Positions 11,809 through 21,919 of a DNA stretch of 64,000 nucleotides are shown here, piece by piece (position 1 is the stretch's first letter; each line of letters opens with the position of its first letter). The stretch is from Rhynchopus euleeides (lineage: Eukaryota; Euglenozoa; Diplonemea; Diplonemida; Diplonemidae): assembly GCA_963210315.1 (NCBI GenBank), contig OY723275.1, positions 248,001-312,000 on the forward strand. Reading direction: 5' to 3'. The position numbers were made by a program, and so were the translations under genes. The notes below the pieces were generated by a model. That model did not search any database and had not been told where the DNA came from. It was given only the letters and a program-made list of their open reading frames with translations.

Positions 11809-12522
11809 AACCCTCTATTCCCCCAGGCCTGATGAGCAATCCCCCCTGCCTCATGTTGTGACTTCCTTTCTACCTTGCACAAAACATCCCATTTGCCCCT
11901 TTACTTCCTTCGAAAGTGTTGTGACTACCCCCCCTTCCCCACCCCTCGGGAGTGCCACTCCTCTGGTGGTTAAAAGTGACCCGCCGTTGTGCCTTCGGCA
12001 TCTGTTGCGTGTGCCGTCGTATGCTTCCTATGCACTAGTTATAGCTATCCGGGGGCGGTCTGCTGTCGCACCAGTGGGCTGCCCCACCTCTGCACCCTCG
12101 GTTTTTAAGATGTTCACCACAGCGGAGAATGATCCCCTTCTCTGTGGCGATCGAGCCAAGCTGGACGAGGTTCGCCTTCGGGCGAAGGTCATGTGGGCGG
12201 ACAAAAGGTGCCTGCTCCTGAGACTCATCAGCAACCTGTTTCTCCCTTCAAGCCCTCAAGACTCTTGGAGCGGCCTGACTATTTAGTGTCTTTGTCGCAG
12301 CAAGGGGGCGATATATACCGCTTTTTTATTGATTTCACGTGTCAGTGTTTGACTTTTTCGCAACTTCATTTCTTCCTTTTCTCCCTCTCCAACCCCACCC
12401 GTGACACCACCAGGGTTTAGCTAGCCCTGGTCCGATTATCCCCGGTTCTTCGCTGAAGAGACGCGGCCGGGGGGAGGGGTACGAAGAGTACGCGTCGAAA
12501 CCGGTGTCACGCCGTGTTGGGG

Positions 12523-12608
12523 AATCCTTCGGGAGTGCGATACTGAAGGGGAGGTGCTACTGCCCGTGCAGGGCGACACCGCCTTAAAACTTTGTAACCA
12601 CACACACA
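12523..12608 (+). repeat. direct repeat, right copy (86 bp)
   Basis: Differs from the copy at 11726-11808 at only a few bases (for example AACTTTGTAACC instead of AACTTTATAACC). Confidence 0.7.
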
Positions 12609-12839
12609 CACACACTAACTCTGCCTTTTTCGGTTAATGCAGGGCGGGCTGACCTGACGGGACCCACCGCTGGCTTGAGGGTTAGCAACGTGGTTGCGCA
12701 ACTCTTCTTGCCATTCTTCACCCCCCCCCCCCCAGGGGACCAGATGTACTTGAAAAATTTGTAATAAAAATTTTTCCGACCCCAAACAAGGGTTATTGGC
12801 ACCTAAAATGGGTGTACCCGCCTCAAAAATATGTCTGGG

Positions 12840-13870
12840 GACCCAATGAAACCGGTTTTTCACACTTAGTCGCCCATTTTCGGTCCGAATTTTTGAAAAA
12901 TCGGTGAAAAAAGGGGGTTTCGCCCATTATGGGCAAAATCCCGATTTTCATGAAAAAATGACAAAATCGGGGCAACTAGACCCCATTTTAGGTGGTTTTC
13001 GGGTGAAAAACGTACCCTAGACATCCCTGGGGTACATTGTATACCCTCCAGGGCCTCTAGGACCAGTAGAATCACGTGAAAATGTGTTTTTTTACCCAAA
13101 AAAAGGACCCTGCAACCACCCTGCACACATCCTGCAACCATGTTGCAGGCACACTATAACCCAATAACCACCCAGAAACAACTGAGCCTGCCCTATAAGG
13201 GGTGTATGGGCCTGTCGGAACAGGTTTTCTACACCGAGTTGCCCAAATTCGGTCCGAGAATTTGAAAAAACTGTGAAGAACGGGGAATTTGCCCGTGTGT
13301 GGTAAAAGTCCTAATTTTTATGAAAAAATGACAAAATCGGGGCGACTAGACCCCATTTTGGGTGGTTTTCGGGTGAAAAACGTACCCTAGGCATCCCTGG
13401 GGTACATTGTATACCATCCAGGGCCTCTAGGACCAGTAGAAGTGTGTGAAAATGCCTTTTTTTTACCCAAAAAAAGGACCCTGCAACGATGTTGGAGGAC
13501 CCTGCACACATCCTGCAGCCATGTTGTAGGCACCCTATAACCCTATAACCACCCAGAAACCACTGGGAATGCCCTAAAAGGGGTGTATGGGCCTGTCGGA
13601 ACAGGTTTTCTCCACCGAATTGCCCAAATTCGGTCCGATATTTTGAAAAAACTGTGAAAAATGGGGGTTTCGCCCATGTGGGGTAAATGTCCCAATTTTA
13701 CGAAAAAATGATAAAATTTGGGCGACTAGACCCCATGTTGGGTGGTTTTCGGGTGAAAAATGTACCCTAGGCATCCCTGGGGTACATTGTATACCATCCA
13801 GGGCCTCTAGGACCAGTAGAAGTGCGTTAAAATGCACATTTTTACCCAAAAATGACCCTGCAACCACCTT
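12840..13870. repeat. satellite-like tandem repeat, unit about 375-380 bp, ~2.7 copies
   Basis: The anchor CGGTCCGA...TTTGAAAAA recurs at about 12878, 13253 and 13633, giving periods near 375 and 380 bp. Each unit carries the palindrome-like GGGGTACATTGTATACC and a conserved GGTTTTCGGGTGAAAAA block. The third unit is truncated. The minus strand stays open for 60-97 codons in each unit, but the differences between units change amino acids as often as not and no start codon is conserved, so I do not call it coding. Confidence 0.9.
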
Positions 13871-14836
13871 GCACAGGACTCACCCCAGAAAAGCGAAAAA
13901 AATGCCAAAAATGGCCAAAAATGAGGGTTGGTGGGCCCAAAAGTGGGTAAAAACCTCCGGAAATTCATATCCGGAGTGGGTTTGGGGGTGGGTTGGCACT
14001 GTTGACCTCCAGACCTGGATATTTCAAAAAAATTACAGTTTTTCTCAAGGACATCTGGGGGCCTACCCCCCCCCCCCCCCCGGCGAAGATGACAACGTTT
14101 TGCCCAGGGATTGGCGACCTCCAGCCTGGCGTGAGAGACGACCAGACTCCGTTACGGTTGGCGAAGTCCCCAGGATCTTCGCCGTGCGCTTCTTTGATTT
14201 TTTTGGTGCAGTCCACCACCATTTTTTTTTTGCGAGAAAAAAAGGAACGCGGATAAATTTTGCCAAATAAAAGCTTGCCGGTTGCTTCCGAGAGAAAGAA
14301 AAAGGAGTGTTGGATAAGAAGAGACAGAGACAATGCAGAAAATGCACTCAAAATGCAGGCAGGTTCCGAGATGACCGAGACACCCGAGTGCGGGTGCGGA
14401 TGGGGTGAGGGGGATGGTGGCGGTTTGTGTGGCAAAACACAGTTTTTCACACCAAGGGGGGGGGGGGGATCGTCTCGGGGGGGGGGGTTATTACGCCAAG
14501 ACTCAGTCAAGCCAAGACTCGGCCAAGCCTTGAACAAATGAAACTAAAAAGAGGGTTGGGCGGGGGGCGGGGGGCGGGGGGTAAGCCACCCACCCCTCCA
14601 CCAGGCGGGCAGCGCCACTCAACCCAGAGCGGGGTGTGGGGTTGGGTGTTGGGGTTTGGGGCAGGGGTGTGGGGGGGGGGGGGGTGGGTGGGAGGGGGTT
14701 CTGTCTTGTGATGGCATATCACACCCTTTCGTTCAGGGGGCATTCTTCGTGGGGAGGAGAGGGTGATGGAAGGGGGGAGGGTGGGGAGAGAAGGGTCTGT
14801 TGTATATAGAGTCACACACAACACACGGCACGCTCT

Positions 14837-16646
14837 CTATTCATCAAGAGGGCGTGTCGGTGTTGAAGCACCGGGTTCGAATCCGGACAGGACGTTCTTT
14901 ATTGCCGCAAGCTTCATCTCCTTCTCGTAGTCGGCAGTATAGTATGTGCTGAGCAATCTGTGGAAGAAGGGCAAGTGAAAGGATGGCCAGAGTAAGATGG
15001 ACGCCCTGAAAAAGCATCATGTGTAGGTGCACAGGGCGTTGAAAGGGTTAGGTGCAGCGGCCAAGCCACAAGGCATGCATGGTTTGCCAAGATATATAAG
15101 GTGTGCGCCTGATGGCATCAGGTCTCGAGATTGAGAACAGTGCTCAAGGCAAATGGGGGTGGTTGCGGGTTGCGGGAAATCGGAAAGAGGCGTTGCATAC
15201 TTAAAGAACACGTTGACAGTCACTAGACTGTCGCTGCCCGCCTGGTGCGCCCTGCCAATTCGTGCTGTGTCCAGCATGTTTGCAAGCGCCTCCAGCCCAC
15301 CATTGTGCTGGAGACTGCTCTCACGTGCCATGTACTTTGTGTCGAAGAAGCTCGGGAAGTACATCGTCACCAGGTCCAGGAAATCCCTCTCATCGTAAGG
15401 GACCTCTTGGCTGGTCAGCAGCCTGAACGAGGGTGTGTGGTTTGAGGGCCGGTTCGGCACGGCAGGGTGCGAAGTGGCGTGAGATGTCAGCCATACCGTA
15501 TCAGATACGCGAAGTCGTAACCCGCCCCAAATGCAACCCACGTGATCTCATCGGACAGGACCAACCCACTGCTCATTAAGAGCTCTGCGAATTTCGCAAC
15601 GTCACAGCCACGTTTTCTGTGTCAGGGGGTGGTGGGTGGACATCGCTCGCTGCCAACAAACAGAACCCGGTGTGAGCTGACTGCTGACTCGCCGCAAAAG
15701 GGGGCAAGCCGCCACACATGAGGCAGGATGGCAGCAGGTGCAACCGTCGCACAACATACTTCAACAAATCGAAGTCGATCCCAGAGCTCTGCAGCATGCT
15801 GATCGAATCCACCGCATATATGTCCTTATCCAGGTCGAAGTGGAAGTTGATTTGGAACGTCGAGGGCCGGTCCTGTGGCGCCTTCCCATCCTTGTCGCGG
15901 AAGCACATCCCGATCTGGATCACCTTCAGGATGTTGACGTTGACTCGGATTGTGTTCCACATCGACGCGTAGCCTTTGGAACTCCCGCTGTTGCTGACAG
16001 GCGCACGCGCCACCACACCGGGGAACTCTGTGTCCATGCCTATGCAGTTGTACCCGTCGTGCACCAGCGCTGACATGTCATCCATCGCCTGGTCGAGCGT
16101 GTCCCGCCACACCTCACTGATCACTTCGGGGAACGATGTCGGCTGCAGCAAAGGCTCCTGCGTCTCGGGTGTTGTCACAGGCGAACCATACTGCGCGCCT
16201 GTTGCCCCCTGCGGCACGTGCGGTGTCCCACCCAGCGTCAGCGGTGCAATTGACGGCGACGGTGCCTCCTCCAGCCCATGCTGGTGCAGCGGCGAGGGGT
16301 GGTGCGCCTGCAGCGACAGCCCGTTATTCAGCGGTGCCTGGGCGTGCCCATGCCCGTGCTGGTTCGGGTGTGCCGGGTGATGCGCGTGCTGCGGGTGCTG
16401 ACCATGCCCAAACCCGTACCCACTTGCCGGTTGCGGCATTTTTTCCACAGAAATTTCCTCAAGCGACGGTGGCGTCATCTGCAGCGGATAGAACTCTTTC
16501 GCGTGCGGATTAAAGCCTCCTGCATAGTTCTTGAAGTAGACGCCTTTATCGAACACAGCATCTGCAGCAGGGGAGATCGCACGGATGGTGTACGGAGCAC
16601 CAGCGTGACGCATACCTCCATCGACTGCAGTTGGCGTCGGAGGCAT
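14837..16646 (-). CDS. CAF1: CCR4-NOT deadenylase subunit CAF1/POP2, four exons
   Basis: Poly(A)-specific 3'-5' exoribonuclease of the cytoplasmic CCR4-NOT complex. The exons are 16646-15760, 15616-15497, 15422-15201 and 14957-14837 (887+120+222+121 = 1350 bp, 449 aa). The introns are 143, 74 and 243 bp, all phase 2, with donors GTATGT, GTATGG and GTATGC and acceptors CACAG, TTCAG and CACAG. The spliced frame restores the whole DEDD domain: [11 protein letters not shown] (first D and E), [12 protein letters not shown] (third acid) and [10 protein letters not shown] (last D). A His/Pro/Gln-rich N-terminal extension of roughly 200 residues is unusual for CAF1, which normally starts near the domain. 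The start at 16646 is the first ATG after an upstream AG. The unspliced frame is open further upstream but without another ATG, so the start is moderately sure. Family assignment is very secure. Confidence 0.95.
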
Positions 16647-18203
16647 CCTGTACCTCGCTTCGCTGACGGTGTAGGTGTAGGGAGGCGTTTTGAAGCCTTT
16701 TATATCCTGGCCCGCACGTGCGATACAGTTCACCCCGCCCGCCTCCGTCTGCCCTCTCTGAGGAAGGGGCGCCGCTCAGGGGCCTCCAGCACGGGCAACA
16801 CGCAATGGCGATGGTCTTCGCGGAGAGAACGGCTGCACGTCCCCTCGGCACAGGGTTAGAGGCGCGCGTGTGTGTGGTGTGTCGTGTTTCTTTTTATGTT
16901 TTTTTTGTTGTTTTTTTACTCTACTTTTTTTTTGTCCTATATATGACTCTAGTGTCTCTGCGGGAGCGGGCGGGGAGGGTGGTGGTGTCGATGGTGGTGG
17001 TGGTGGTGGTGTGTTCGGAGCATGCTTTCGGAAATGGCAAGGGAGGGGGGGTGGTGACAAACACGGCACCAAAGAGAATGAGGTGGCTGACTGGAGCACC
17101 CTACATCCAATGCAACTTAAAATCACCAACACGAACATGAGGGCGAATGAGGATGGGGACAGTGGCTGCATACACACGTGAGCCTTCCGACCTGAGCTGT
17201 GTGGGGGTGCTGGTTGTTCTCCCGCCTCTCGCAACAACAGCCCCCCCCCCCCCCCTCACACTACCCGACATGTGTTTTCCCGCCGTGCGGGATGTCACCG
17301 AGCCAACACACCACTGCAAGTCACACAGCAGCCAGGTTGCACACCCCACCCCACACCCCACCCCCACCCCCAGCCCCCAATCCCCTTTGGACACCTAACT
17401 GGCACACGTGAAGCGTTTCTTGCGGCAGAGAGTCCAACACAGCACAGCCCTGCTCCTTGATGCAATATCTCCCTGCCCCGCAGACACACGCCTTCTTCTT
17501 TCTTTCTCTCACACCCAATAGCTCTCTCCTAGTCGAAGCCCCAGCCAGCGCAAGCGTCAGCCAGGTCAAACGGCGCCCTTCTCTCTCTCATAAATAGTGT
17601 AGCCGTTTCCAGAGGAGGATATGGGGGGGGGGGGGGGGTGTGCGGTGGTGGGGGTGCGTGTGTGGCGGGCTGGTGTGAGGGGAGGCCACTGCCGATGAAA
17701 CAACAATTTCACTGGGCTGGGTGTGGCGGCTGCCTTCCATCAACCCCCCCCACCCCCCACCCCCCACAACCTCTCCACCACAGCACATCCATTTGAGGGG
17801 TGTGCCACTCTCTGAAGCGGGGAAGAAAAAGGCGATCCATTTAATACACTAACCGTTAGGCAGTGTCACACACTGTCACACAGTTATTTTTTTTGACAGG
17901 ATGCAGGCAAAATTGTGGGGTGGGTGGGGTGGGTTGGGCGACCAGCTTCAGAGGCAAGAGGGCGGGTGGACGGGCGGAAGCGGCGGTGGGGCGGGCGGCG
18001 GCAGTGGAGGGTGGGAGGGTTGGGGGGGTTGGGTGGATGGGCAACATGGCCTCCCCCACTCCCCACCGCCCCCACCCCCCAGCGCGTTGCAGGCAAAAAA
18101 AATTACCTTCTGGCCGCCGTGTCGGCAAGGGCTTGTCGCGCGTCTGCCTCCTTCTCCATTGCTCTGTGGAGGGGTGTGGTGTGCATCGTGGGGTGGTGGT
18201 AGA
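16647..18203. other. intergenic, simple repeats
   Basis: Contains GGT-type runs near 16985-17010, poly-C and poly-G tracts near 17240 and 17624, and ACCCC-type repeats near 17340-17375. No gene recognised. Confidence 0.5.
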
Positions 18204-18280
18204 TTTTTTGGTGAATTTCCTGTTGAATTAGCTGGAAACTGACGGAGATTGACGAAGGATAACGGCCAGCGAAGACCCCC
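18204..18280 (+). mobile_element. 5'-truncated second copy of the 109-bp MITE
   Basis: Matches the right part of the MITE at 4783-4891 (CCTGTTGAATTAGCTGGAAA through AGCGAAGACCCCC) with about a dozen differences. The left terminal repeat is missing. It lies about 90 bp past the 3' end of the gene at 18369-18698. Confidence 0.75.
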
Positions 18281-18368
18281 TAGTTGCCCCTAGATTTTCT
18301 ATCACAGAATCATGGCGTGTGTGGTTGCAGTGGAGATCACATCAAGAGCAAGAGCTCTGTGTGTGTGT

Positions 18369-18698
18369 CTAAACTAATATAAAAAGATTCACGTGTGTGT
18401 GTGCATAGCGTGCATACTCAACAGCACCCAGAATCTCCTTACTCGCCACGGTATCACGCTGCTTCCTTGCCAGAAGCGGCCCTTCCAGTCTCGCCTTCCT
18501 CTCCTTGTTGACGAGCATCATCACGTTGAAGGCAAACAGATAGCACGCTGTGCCCATCATGACGTACACCGCACCCACCCAGCTGTAGTACCCGATCTTC
18601 CGCTTTGTCTGGCGCACCAGAGGGTGCGTGTGATAAGCTTCGGTCAGCGAGTCCCACCGCTCCTCCATGCGCCGGAGGCGCCGTATAATCTGCGACAT
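18369..18698 (-). CDS. small single-pass membrane protein (109 aa)
   Basis: A 109-aa protein with a charged N-terminus (RRLRRMEERWDSLTEAY), a basic patch (RQTKRKIGYY), one hydrophobic helix of about 22 residues around residues 38-60 (WVGAVYVMMGTACYLFAFNV), then a Lys/Arg-rich tail. By the positive-inside pattern the orientation is ambiguous. Size and layout resemble small accessory subunits of mitochondrial inner-membrane complexes, but no family is recognised. The ATG at 18698 lies about 43 bp after CTTGCAG, which could be a splice or trans-splice acceptor. No intron is needed. Real-gene status rests on the coherent membrane-protein layout in otherwise simple-sequence DNA. Confidence 0.6.
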   Translation of the reverse strand: MSQIIRRLRRMEERWDSLTEAYHTHPLVRQTKRKIGYYSWVGAVYVMMGTACYLFAFNVMMLVNKERKARLEGPLLARKQRDTVASKEILGAVEYARYAHTHVNLFILV

Positions 18699-19141
18699 TG
18701 TCGGGGCGGGGAGGGTAGGCCGCTACCCCGCGGTGTTCCCTGCAAGGCAGATGAAATGGAGTAGCATGGGTGTGGGTGGGTGTGACAACGCGGATATCAC
18801 ACCAGGCGGGCAGTGTGTGTTCTGTGTGATCTGCATCAATCCAAAAAAAAATGTGCGCTGTGCGAGTGAACCGTATTTTGATGACCAACCCAAGAAGAAG
18901 AAGAAGAAGAAGAAGAAGGGGGGTGGGCCAAACACCCCCTCTCCACTGGAATCTACTTAAAACACCCAGCCACCGCAGCACCCCTGGCAGGGGCGAAGGG
19001 GCGGCTGTCATTTTTCGGCAGCAAAAAAAAACCCCCCCCCACCCCCCGTCCTGGGCAACCCCTGCTGCGGAAGCAGCAGGGGGCCCAACCACCACACCAC
19101 ACCTCCTTGCCCACCTCTCCGCCCCGGCAGCAAGAGTCGGG

Positions 19142-21919
19142 CTAGGTGTCAACGCGCAACCCGGCGGGCTTTTTCCGCTTCCCACGGGGGCCCTTCTGGG
19201 CAGAGGCGTTCCCAGAGGGCGATGCGGCTTCCGCAACGAGTGCGGCGAAGCCTTCCTCGGTCTGCACCAGCGGGTCGAGGAGGAAGAAGTTGCCCAGCTC
19301 AGAGGGCTTGTCGCGGTGGAGGGGCTGGCGGAGGCACCGGTTAGTCCACTCCTCCGCGGACACCACGTCGTGCAGCAGCATCTCCTCCTGGGGCACTGTC
19401 AGGGGGGCGAACTCCTCGGGGTCGAGGCGCGGGCATGCCTTAAACACGCCTGCAACAAAGGCCTGCACGTCGAGCACCGAGTGGAATATCCGCTTCCTAT
19501 CTGCAGCCCTGGCGTTTTTAAGGGGGGCATACCAGGCGAGCATGGTAGAAACCTGGGAGGTTATATACGCCACAACAGCAGAGCGCGTCACCACCCTGAG
19601 GTGGGGGTCTCCTCGACTCTCCTGCGACACGCGGAGGCCTGCGTCGGCCGCCGCGGCGTACAGCCCCTCCACCCTGTCGAGGTACATATGCTGCAGCAGC
19701 CTGGCAAACCCGCCTGTCGCCTCCAGGGGCGGCGGGTCCTTTGGGCGGATCCCGAGCAGCGCCCGGTAGTTCACCATGGCAGATGTGCCGCTCTGCTTTG
19801 CAAGCTCCACCCGGGCCAGCAGCTTGCTGGTGGGCCTGCGGAGGAACTCATCTGTCACACCCAAGGCGTGCCTACGATGGATCTTCCCCCGATCCTGAGG
19901 GTCGTGCTGCTCGAAAGCCCTCCGGAGGCAGGATATCGTATTCTCCACACCCAACACGACGCACGGGGGGTGCCCGCGGAAGATCAAAGACACCGCCCTG
20001 CAGACCGGACTCCTCGAGTAGTATTCTGAGTAATGCCACAACGACCAGCAGTACTTTAGCCTGTTGCTGTCGAGGGGCCCCCTCTGCGCCCCCCCCTCCT
20101 CCAGGAAGAGGTAGTCCACCATGTCCTCCAGCGGCACGGAGGGGTCGGTGGCCCGTGTCGCCGCGATGTTTCTCTGCGAGGAGAGGGTGTGGTTGGCCTG
20201 CACCAGGGAGGTGGCGAACAGGGAGCACTCATGAAGGCATTTCTCCCAGGACCAGGTGTAGAGCTCCAGGCTGTGGAAGGTTGTCCTGAAGAAGGGCGGG
20301 GTGCTCTCCCCAGCCGACCCGGATGTGTCGATGACTGTCGCCTCCGGTGCCTCGGCATCCTTTGTGATGATCTCGGCATGCCTTTTAAGGTAGGGATGTG
20401 CCGACTCCAAGGCATGCAGCAGCCTCGCCAGCTCGCGGTTCTTCGCCGCCAGGCTGTCGAGGGTGTCGCCACACTCTGCGGGTGCCCCGACCTCGCCACC
20501 CAAGTCACCCCCGCCACCCGCCACCGGGGGAGCAGGCAAGAACAGCAGGTTGGCTCCGGAGCCATCAGCCTCTCTCTCGACAGCCTCCCGCACACCGCTG
20601 GGGGGAACACCGGGGAGGCTGAGGGTCGCACCGTGAGGGGCATCGCCGTTGTCGCCTGAGGAGCTCGGCTGCGCAGCAGCCGCCTGGCGGAAGGAAGATC
20701 GGGAGAAGCCGTGCAAACCCCTCGCGCTGCCGGTGCGCTGTGTGCGGTGCGCAGTGGTGGGGGCTGGAGGAGGCGGCGCGGTGCTGGAGGCGGCGCTGGA
20801 TCTGCGCCTCCCCGCGGAGATCTGCCGCAGCAGATCTGCGTTCTGTGCTGCGAACTCCTCGGATTGTGTCTGCATCGCCTTCCGCGCGCAGAGCGCCTGC
20901 TTATTTGATGCGTTGACAGCCTCTACAGCTCCGATGTAGTCGGATCGGGCAGCCGCAGCCTCCGCCGTCACATCACGGCACTGCGACTTCAGCATCGTGA
21001 TGAGCCTTTTATAAACCAGCATCTTGCTCGACATCTCCTTCACCTCCTCCCGGTGCTGTATCTCCTCCTCCTGCAGCTTCATCCCGAGGGCAACCAGCTC
21101 CGCCTTCCTCCGTTGGACCTCCTCCGCCAGGCTCTTGTTCCGGATAAACACATCCGCCTGTATCCGGGGCTCCTCCAAAGCCTCCTCACGCGCAGCCCGC
21201 TCCAACACATTCCCATTATGCATGTTGTAGACACACCGCTTCAGCATGCTGTTCTCCTCCTTGAGGGACGCCATCTCACCTGCCTCCTTGAGAAGGCTCG
21301 CCTTGATAGACTCGATACTGCGCTTCTCCTCTGCGATGTCCTTCTTCAGCTCGGCAGTCTCCTCAGCTGTGCGGGTCCATTCAAACCTCTGCCCCTCGAG
21401 GAGTGCGTCAAACGTCTCTCCTATTCGAGAAACGTTGTGTTTGTGGTGTTCATACAGATCGTGCGCAGCCTGCGGCACAGGCACAGGTGGGTTTGCGATA
21501 CGATCTTTCATGTAGTAGTGCAGCTTGACAGCTAGAGATGCGAAGGCAGGTATCGTGTCCCCAATGCGGAGGAGTGCGTCGAGGTGTGAATCGGGAGAAT
21601 TGGGTTCGATGTCCTTTGCGATGTCAGCGGCGATGCGGCTGAGGTTGCGGCAGTCATCCCTCGGCACCTCCGGGGCCTGTGTCAGGACGGTGAGTGCAGC
21701 AATCTGCTGGTTCCCCGCCTGTGTCACATCACCCGCAGCCCTGCGCTTCGCACTCGCCGCAGAGGTGACCCGGCTGAGACGGCTGGCCGCAGAGCATGCC
21801 CTGCTCCCGACACGCGAGGCTGCGACCGACACACCAGGCGTGACAGCCCCGTTGTGTGCCCCCAAGCCGAGCCGGCCGAGCCGGTGCTCCCATTCATACC
21901 TTGGGAGGGCTGAGGCCAT
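19142..21919 (-). CDS. large coiled-coil protein, 925 aa, function unknown
   Basis: Intronless frame with a true ATG at 21919. Residues 1-65 are basic and Ser/Ala-rich. Residues about 85-175 are helical. Residues about 180-365 form a long coiled coil (EETAELKKDIAEEKRSIE, SLAEEVQRRKAELVALGMKL, EIQHREEVKEMSSK). A Ser/Pro/Ala-rich linker follows (about 366-470). The C-terminal ~400 residues are a globular, mostly helical region containing FEQHDPQDRGKIHRR, which resembles a degenerate EF-hand loop, and it ends in a basic tail (KGPRGKRKKPAG). The combined coiled coil plus EF-hand-like helical C-terminus is common among axonemal and basal-body proteins. A resemblance to TSNAXIP1-type proteins was considered, but the sequence evidence is too weak. 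Neighbours give no clue. Confidence 0.8.
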   Translation of the reverse strand: MASALPRYEWEHRLGRLGLGAHNGAVTPGVSVAASRVGSRACSAASRLSRVTSAASAKRRAAGDVTQAGNQQIAALTVLTQAPEVPRDDCRNLSRIAADIAKDIEPNSPDSHLDALLRIGDTIPAFASLAVKLHYYMKDRIANPPVPVPQAAHDLYEHHKHNVSRIGETFDALLEGQRFEWTRTAEETAELKKDIAEEKRSIESIKASLLKEAGEMASLKEENSMLKRCVYNMHNGNVLERAAREEALEEPRIQADVFIRNKSLAEEVQRRKAELVALGMKLQEEEIQHREEVKEMSSKMLVYKRLITMLKSQCRDVTAEAAAARSDYIGAVEAVNASNKQALCARKAMQTQSEEFAAQNADLLRQISAGRRRSSAASSTAPPPPAPTTAHRTQRTGSARGLHGFSRSSFRQAAAAQPSSSGDNGDAPHGATLSLPGVPPSGVREAVEREADGSGANLLFLPAPPVAGGGGDLGGEVGAPAECGDTLDSLAAKNRELARLLHALESAHPYLKRHAEIITKDAEAPEATVIDTSGSAGESTPPFFRTTFHSLELYTWSWEKCLHECSLFATSLVQANHTLSSQRNIAATRATDPSVPLEDMVDYLFLEEGGAQRGPLDSNRLKYCWSLWHYSEYYSRSPVCRAVSLIFRGHPPCVVLGVENTISCLRRAFEQHDPQDRGKIHRRHALGVTDEFLRRPTSKLLARVELAKQSGTSAMVNYRALLGIRPKDPPPLEATGGFARLLQHMYLDRVEGLYAAAADAGLRVSQESRGDPHLRVVTRSAVVAYITSQVSTMLAWYAPLKNARAADRKRIFHSVLDVQAFVAGVFKACPRLDPEEFAPLTVPQEEMLLHDVVSAEEWTNRCLRQPLHRDKPSELGNFFLLDPLVQTEEGFAALVAEAASPSGNASAQKGPRGKRKKPAGLRVDT

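Noticed and set aside
12866..13867. Minus-strand frames of 60-97 codons conserved in each satellite unit
   Set aside because: The units differ by amino-acid-changing substitutions, one has an early stop, and no start codon is shared, so repeat homology explains the similarity.
14870..14890. GGTTCGAATCC, resembling the T-loop/B-box of a tRNA gene
   Set aside because: The flanking stem does not pair (two mismatches in five), no matching acceptor stem or A-box is upstream, and the bases are the last coding exon of CAF1 (SGFEPGAS).
15576..16733. CAF1 as an intronless, truncated 385-codon gene
   Set aside because: The single frame loses half the nuclease domain. GTATGN/AG splicing restores all four catalytic acids and an in-frame stop with exact codon totals.
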